The position numbers and the translations under genes were made by a program. DNA of 35,261 bases. Source: a virus. Numbering within the stretch: position 1 is the first letter of the stretch; each line of letters starts with the position of its first letter. The notes below the pieces were generated by a model. That model worked only from the letters and a program-made list of their open reading frames with translations. It was not told the origin of the DNA and made no database searches. Below, in pieces: positions 30,654 to 35,261 of this stretch. The DNA is taken from positions 1-35,261 of the IMG/VR virus record IMGVR_UViG_3300032011_000052. One strand, 5' to 3'.

Positions 30654-31769
30654 CTAACCAAAGTCACCACGCATTCTACGTAATGTATCTTCAGGTAATG
30701 CCATAAATTCATCATCAGACAAAATATCAACGTTAACGTTCTTTTCGCCGCGTTCTCCTGCGCCTTCCCCTTTCATTGCGGGGGGTTGTGCTTTAGCTGC
30801 AGCTACTTTTTTCTTAACTGTATTCTTCTGTTTACGCTGTTGTACTTGCTCTTGTGTAACAACATTCTCGTTGCCTTGCAAACTACTATCGCCTGCGGTT
30901 GATAAAAGCTCAGGTTGTTTTGCAGCGATTGTATATTCCGTTGCTCTCGCCAAAGCATCAGCAGGTTCATACCCTTGAATAATAAAAGCGTCTCGCAAAT
31001 CTACCACCTCTTTTGCAAGGTCTTCATTAAAAGTAGTACTGTTTTGGTCCAGTATAGGAAAAGTCTGTTCAATTTCCGCGGCTTTTTTAAGTAAGTGTTG
31101 TTCTTCTGTACCTTCTCTAACCGATTGTTGCATCTGTTGTTGAACTTCAGCCATCATTGCTTCTTTTTCAGCTATGCGGATTTCATTTCGTACAACAGCG
31201 GCTTGATTCATTTCTCCATCCAACAATAGTTGTTGATACTCTTGCTCTTTAGTCGCAAAGTCATATTGAGGGATGTCGGCTTTAGCTGCTGCTTCTGCTT
31301 GTTCTATTTCATTAATTCGTTTTTGCATCTTTTTATTTTTAGCAAGAACTTCGTCAAGTCGAGACTTAGGAACCATCGGTGCTTTATCTTTTTTAGCTAC
31401 CGGTTCTTCGACCATCTCTTCTTCAACTCCTCCATCGTCTGGTCGTGCAGTGTTTTCATCTGCGTCAGCCATTGCTTCTTCGACCACCTCTTCTGAGCTA
31501 TTTTCTGCCTCTGGTTCTGTTTCGCTTTGTTCTTTTGTCTCAAGCTCTTCTGGGCTCGTTTCAAGATTAGTCTCGTCTCCAAATGTGTCTTCTTGCGCGG
31601 TTTGTGTTTCTTCATCGGTCCCTCCTTCGTCCTCTGATGAAAGTTCAAAATTCAAATCTACACCAAAGCCTTCGGCGTCTTCTTTAGTAATTGCGTCCGC
31701 ACCGGGCATTCTGTCGTATATAATATCTCCTTGGATATCTTCATTTGGGTTTGCTTTTTTCTTAGCCAT
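30654..31769 (-). CDS. Capsid assembly scaffolding protein
   Basis: This 371-residue protein is very acidic in its first about 125 residues (Glu/Asp/Ser/Thr-rich, low complexity), has a helical coiled middle (SRLDEVLAKNKKMQKRINEIEQAEAAAKAD and EIRIAEKEAMMAEVQQQMQQSV) and a Lys-rich section near 310 before a short C-terminus (LPEDTLRRMRGDFG). Position between portal and capsid, length, helix content and charge are typical of phage scaffolds, which direct shell assembly and then leave or are cleaved. A strong AGGAGG lies in the last codons of the portal gene. Sequence homology cannot be claimed by eye; the call is from context and composition. Confidence 0.78.
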   Translation of the reverse strand: MAKKKANPNEDIQGDIIYDRMPGADAITKEDAEGFGVDLNFELSSEDEGGTDEETQTAQEDTFGDETNLETSPEELETKEQSETEPEAENSSEEVVEEAMADADENTARPDDGGVEEEMVEEPVAKKDKAPMVPKSRLDEVLAKNKKMQKRINEIEQAEAAAKADIPQYDFATKEQEYQQLLLDGEMNQAAVVRNEIRIAEKEAMMAEVQQQMQQSVREGTEEQHLLKKAAEIEQTFPILDQNSTTFNEDLAKEVVDLRDAFIIQGYEPADALARATEYTIAAKQPELLSTAGDSSLQGNENVVTQEQVQQRKQKNTVKKKVAAAKAQPPAMKGEGAGERGEKNVNVDILSDDEFMALPEDTLRRMRGDFG

Positions 31770-31771
31770 TT

Positions 31772-33877
31772 TTAGTTACCTCCTGGTTTCATAGCCATTG
31801 CTGCTAGTTTTGTAGCTGCTTGTGTTTCAGATTGTAGTTGACGTTGGTTATTTGTCAAACCTGCAAGTTTTTCACGTACTGCAAGTTCTTCTCTCTTCAT
31901 CTGTATCTTACTTTGAATTTCTGCCATTTTTAATTGTGGGTCCATTTTATTCTCTTCCGCTTTAGACATATTAAGTTCTGTTTCAGACTGCATGCTTGCA
32001 ATTTCTGCTTCTAACTTTTGAAGTTCTAGTTCTATACTTTGAAGTTGTGCTTCCTGCTGATACTGCATAATTGCCATTTCTTCTTCGCCTGGCGGTTCTG
32101 TACCTTGCATTTGTCGTATTCTTTGTGCTATTTCGCCTTTACGAGAAAGGTGTGAAAAATCAACTACAATATCGTCTGGTACGGGAACTCCAACCTGTCG
32201 AAGTTGTAGTGCCTCTGCAAATTGCATTTCATCGAAATTATCTCTAGCTGGGCTTGTAGCAACAACTACATCATACTCACCAAGCGTTAAGTCATTTACA
32301 ATAATGCCTGAAGGGGTAGGCTCATTTAATACAATTTCTTCGCTCGCTTTCATTGGGTCTGCTTCATCTGTAATCTGAATAACGCGAGCTTCCGTATAAT
32401 AAGATTGAACAAGGTTTAAAACTTTTTCCGCTAGGTACTGCCGTGTTTTAGCTAGGTTATCCAAAGGCACTTGAATCATCATTGCGCCTCTGCTTTGTTT
32501 CGCTTGGATCGCTACCCCTGAAACTTCTGGGCTATCTGTACCCAACATTGAGTCACTAATACCACTAATCTGTTTTATGTTAATGGCTGCTTTTTGGCTG
32601 ATACGATCTAAACCTGTAGGAATCTGGTTTGGTGGAATTTTAGCTGGAGGGTTTGAACCACGATTAAACTCAAGTACGAGACCTGTTTCAGCTCCGTGTT
32701 CCTCTAAGTCATCTGCATCCATACCGCTCAAAGAACCAGATTCTACAATCCACCCACTGTTGGCTGTTGTATTAACAATATGTAGTTCTTGAGAAGAGAT
32801 CTTGTTCAACTGTTCTTGAGGGGATATCAGATTGCGAACCATACCAAAAGGCCGACCTCTTCTCCAGAAAGGAAAGTAAGGAACTAATGTAAAATGATTA
32901 TATGGAGACCAACCGTCGTGTAGTACTGTTAAGTCAGCTGTTACTGTCCAACGTACTTTACGAACCAATTTCTCAATAATATCTAGGTCATACTCATCGG
33001 CAAACTGTTCGCGTTTTTTCTTTGTCCAATTATAAGGCACTTCCCGCATATCGCCCGTAAGCCTATCTATATAGAACATGCATTCTTTAAGTCTATAATA
33101 CTGGCGCTCTATTACTCGAACCGAGCGCAGCGCGCGATTTTCTTCTGGGTTAGTTGTATTACCCTGTTGATATTCGACACCGCTATATGTATCTCCGTAT
33201 CGAACTTCCTCAAACTCAATTGAGTCTGTTCCCAAAACAGAGCCTTGTTCCACAGTAATACGTAGTTTGTCTGCTTGCTTCTGCCCATAGGTCTCTTCTA
33301 TCTCATCAAGACTCATCCACCGCGTTTCAAAAATCTCGTTCCACGTTCTAGGGTCATAGTCTTTTGCGTCTGGGTCAATAAGGATGTCCAACGGATCTTT
33401 GGCAGTTATACGAACTTCGCCTTGTATGTGGTCGTCAAAATCTATACGAACATCAAACCACCCTCGATCTTGAATCAGCCCATCCGAAAATACTTGTGCT
33501 TCTACCCAATCCAACTTGTTGTTATCAGAAATCTGTAGAAATAGTTTAGTAAGCGTGTCGGCTACCTCTTGTTGCCCTTTTCCTCGTGGCTTAAACGTAA
33601 CGTCCATTCTACGTGTACTTTGTTCCCCTATAACTGTGTTGATAGTGGGTAATATGGTATTAATAGTAAGAGCCGGCCTACCTTGGTCATCTAATGTAGA
33701 TAAATCAGCCGCGTCCCACTGTTCTCCTCGATAAAAAGCATCGCATCTTTTTGCGACCGCTATGTAATCTTGATGCCCATTGTCACGGGCTCGCGTGTAT
33801 GCGTCCCACTGGTCACGTGCAAGTTGATGTTCTTTTGCCTTACTTAACCTTTTAGGTTTGTCGGATCTATATGCCAT
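31772..33877 (-). CDS. Portal protein, P22-like
   Basis: This 701-residue protein has an N-terminus with ARDQWDAYTRARDNGHQDYIAVAKRCDAFYRGEQWD, then RPALTINTILPTINTVIGEQ and DPLDILIDPDAKDYDPRTWNEIFETRWMS, all in the order seen in P22-type podoviral portals. ISGISDSMLGTDSPEVSGVAIQAKQSRG is the conserved core helix region. The C-terminal about 100 residues are a Gln/Glu/Lys coiled coil (LQSIELELQKLEAEIASMQSETE), the likely barrel. Twelve subunits form the DNA-entry vertex and receive the terminase. The start overlaps the terminase stop (TAATG). Confidence 0.9.
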   Translation of the reverse strand: MAYRSDKPKRLSKAKEHQLARDQWDAYTRARDNGHQDYIAVAKRCDAFYRGEQWDAADLSTLDDQGRPALTINTILPTINTVIGEQSTRRMDVTFKPRGKGQQEVADTLTKLFLQISDNNKLDWVEAQVFSDGLIQDRGWFDVRIDFDDHIQGEVRITAKDPLDILIDPDAKDYDPRTWNEIFETRWMSLDEIEETYGQKQADKLRITVEQGSVLGTDSIEFEEVRYGDTYSGVEYQQGNTTNPEENRALRSVRVIERQYYRLKECMFYIDRLTGDMREVPYNWTKKKREQFADEYDLDIIEKLVRKVRWTVTADLTVLHDGWSPYNHFTLVPYFPFWRRGRPFGMVRNLISPQEQLNKISSQELHIVNTTANSGWIVESGSLSGMDADDLEEHGAETGLVLEFNRGSNPPAKIPPNQIPTGLDRISQKAAINIKQISGISDSMLGTDSPEVSGVAIQAKQSRGAMMIQVPLDNLAKTRQYLAEKVLNLVQSYYTEARVIQITDEADPMKASEEIVLNEPTPSGIIVNDLTLGEYDVVVATSPARDNFDEMQFAEALQLRQVGVPVPDDIVVDFSHLSRKGEIAQRIRQMQGTEPPGEEEMAIMQYQQEAQLQSIELELQKLEAEIASMQSETELNMSKAEENKMDPQLKMAEIQSKIQMKREELAVREKLAGLTNNQRQLQSETQAATKLAAMAMKPGGN
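31779..31784 (-). promoter_or_regulatory. Strong Shine-Dalgarno for scaffold, embedded in portal C-terminus
   Basis: A consensus AGGAGG overlaps the codons for the portal's final Pro-Gly-Gly, nine bases before the scaffold ATG. It supports the scaffold start and implies high translation of scaffold relative to portal from one mRNA. Confidence 0.85.
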
Positions 33878-35261
33878 TAAGCGCTCATTGATGTTTTCTT
33901 GTTATCCCCTCTCGCAAGGTTTTTTAGTCTATCTCTCCAAGATGGCTCAGGTGCAATATTCTCATAGAACGTCGCAAACTCAGTCATCATAAGACCAATC
34001 CACGCCAAGGCGTCGACCTGGTCATCATGCGTACCATTAGGAAACCGTAAAAGTTCTGCGACAAGAGGCCCAGTCCACACAGCATCCTTTGGAAAGTATA
34101 CCATGCCTTGTTGCATTCGTCCTTGAATTGCGCGCGCTCTTGCTTCTTTATCTCGTCGTCCAACTTTTAAGTCTTTAAAATACGCCTCATGTAGTCTACG
34201 CTCTCGGACTCTTTTTTCCAAGAACGGACCAATTGCCATCTCTATATGACCCTTCTCTATGCCAACAATTCCCGGCCTCCAAGTCTCATATAGATCTAAA
34301 ATTTGTTCTACCAGTTCAAAGCCATCGAACTTGCCACGAACAGTATCAACAATATACATGCTATCATACTCATCGACCCCGACCATAAGCCCAACAGAAT
34401 AATCATTTCTATCTCTTTGGCCAATCGCGAGATCCCACGCGCAATAATATCGTAGCTGCGACAAATCAACGTCTTCATTCTCATAATAGCGTATCATATC
34501 TCGATTAAAATAATCACCTTCATCAGCTACTGGGTTTTGCTGATAAAGTGCAACCCAATCTCTCGGACCTACCGCTTTTTGAATTTGTTGTAGTGCATCT
34601 ATGTTATATCTTTCTGGATGCAACGCTTCGCCGGTTTTTCTAAACTCTTCGTCTTTTTCCGCAATCGCAGGATATTTTACAACTTCCCACTGGTCAGCGC
34701 CACTTTTCGCTGCGGTTAATAGCCGTCCTGCCAAATCATCATCATGCCACCGCGTAAGAATAATAAGTACACCACCCCCGGGGGCCAAACGTGTGTATGC
34801 AGTAGAAGTGTACCAATTCCACACAGACTCCCGATTAAATTCGGATTCGGCGTCTTCCCGGTTTTTCACAGGGTCATCAATTACTAGAATGTTCGCACCT
34901 TTACCCGTGATACCACCGCCAACACCCGCGGCTACATAACCACCTCCTTTGCTAGTGAGCCACGCTTCGACGGACTGACTTGTTCGATCCAAAAGTGTTC
35001 CAGCAAAAATGTTTCTATAGTTAGGTTCTCGAAGCATCGCCCGCACTTTTCTAGAGAAAGTCATAGCAAGAGAGCCCGAGTACGAACAACTTATAAATTC
35101 GTGTTTGGGGTTTTTACCTAAATGCCAGGCAGGGAACGCAACACTAGCCAAGGTCGATTTCCCATGCCGCGGAGGCATAAACAGCATTAATCTAGGTGAT
35201 TCGCCATCTTCTACCGCTTGACTAAACTTTTCGAGCCTTTGGCAAATATCTTTATGCACCC
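33877..35261 (-). CDS. terL: Terminase large subunit (5' end outside window)
   Basis: At least 460 residues; the frame is still open at the right edge, so the apparent GTG at 35259 is probably internal and the true start lies beyond. Walker A is PPRHGKST (residues 29-36 of the visible part), Walker B is ILVIDD (124-129), and the coupling region is LIILTRWHDDDLAGRLL. The RNase-H-like nuclease follows, with acidic residues in YYCAWDLAIGQRDRNDYSVG, GIEKGH and RFPNGTHDDQVDALAW. It is the motor and nuclease that packages DNA through the portal encoded next. No small subunit is visible within the window; it may lie to the right. Confidence 0.93.
   Translation of the reverse strand, partial: VHKDICQRLEKFSQAVEDGESPRLMLFMPPRHGKSTLASVAFPAWHLGKNPKHEFISCSYSGSLAMTFSRKVRAMLREPNYRNIFAGTLLDRTSQSVEAWLTSKGGGYVAAGVGGGITGKGANILVIDDPVKNREDAESEFNRESVWNWYTSTAYTRLAPGGGVLIILTRWHDDDLAGRLLTAAKSGADQWEVVKYPAIAEKDEEFRKTGEALHPERYNIDALQQIQKAVGPRDWVALYQQNPVADEGDYFNRDMIRYYENEDVDLSQLRYYCAWDLAIGQRDRNDYSVGLMVGVDEYDSMYIVDTVRGKFDGFELVEQILDLYETWRPGIVGIEKGHIEMAIGPFLEKRVRERRLHEAYFKDLKVGRRDKEARARAIQGRMQQGMVYFPKDAVWTGPLVAELLRFPNGTHDDQVDALAWIGLMMTEFATFYENIAPEPSWRDRLKNLARGDNKKTSMSA

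Noticed and set aside
30474-30660. Readthrough extension of the scaffold protein into the basic frame
   Set aside because: Several stops lie between the scaffold stop and the basic stretch in every frame, so a simple readthrough or single shift cannot connect them.

Overview
The window is the virion-structure half of a tailed phage (or prophage) genome. All real genes lie on the minus strand and are tightly packed, many joined by overlapping stop/start codons. Read in the direction of transcription (right to left) the order is: large terminase (cut by the right edge), P22-type portal, acidic scaffold, N4-gp56-type major capsid protein, a strong intrinsic terminator, a Lys-rich small protein, two adaptor-type proteins with a 48-residue mini-gene between them, and a four-gene block of likely ejected proteins. 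That block ends in a 3,255-residue giant. Tail and fibre genes follow: a BppU-like protein, a Ser/Asp-repeat protein, a small conserved tail protein, three long fibre paralogues, three small proteins (one holin/XhlA-like), a nozzle-like protein, a lambda gpJ-tip-like fibre, and two tandem paralogues (the second cut by the left edge).

The capsid and portal families, and the absence of tail tube, sheath and tape-measure genes, point to a podovirus-like virion. The AT-rich composition and the fibre modules resemble uncultured aquatic or marine phages; this, and a Gram-negative host, are inference only. No replication, integration, lysozyme, tRNA or CRISPR feature was seen.

The exceptional feature is the giant gene at 13380-23147. 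It sits where podoviruses encode proteins ejected with the DNA. Membrane-active-looking segments lie near its ends. In between are, in order, an AlkB-type 2-oxoglutarate/Fe(II) dioxygenase with all iron ligands, a macro-like (DUF7831-type) domain, a NADAR domain, a SLOG-type Rossmannoid domain with rearranged motif order, and an HEFGH zincin. The macro-like and NADAR modules are bordered by near-identical Pro-Thr-Ala linkers whose DNA forms in-frame direct repeats, so they look like exchangeable cassettes. This architecture fits the 'polyvalent protein' concept of Iyer, Aravind and colleagues: one ejected polypeptide carrying several enzymes that disarm host defences. The NADAR, macro-like and SLOG combination suggests a payload against ADP-ribosylation or NAD-signalling immunity, and AlkB suggests nucleic-acid repair. 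These functions are inferred from motifs and untested.

Between scaffold and capsid lies a 157-nt Arg/Lys-rich cryptic reading frame without an ATG and interrupted by a frameshift at an A6 tract. It may be a decayed or misread small basic protein. No stretch longer than 300 bases lacks a gene.
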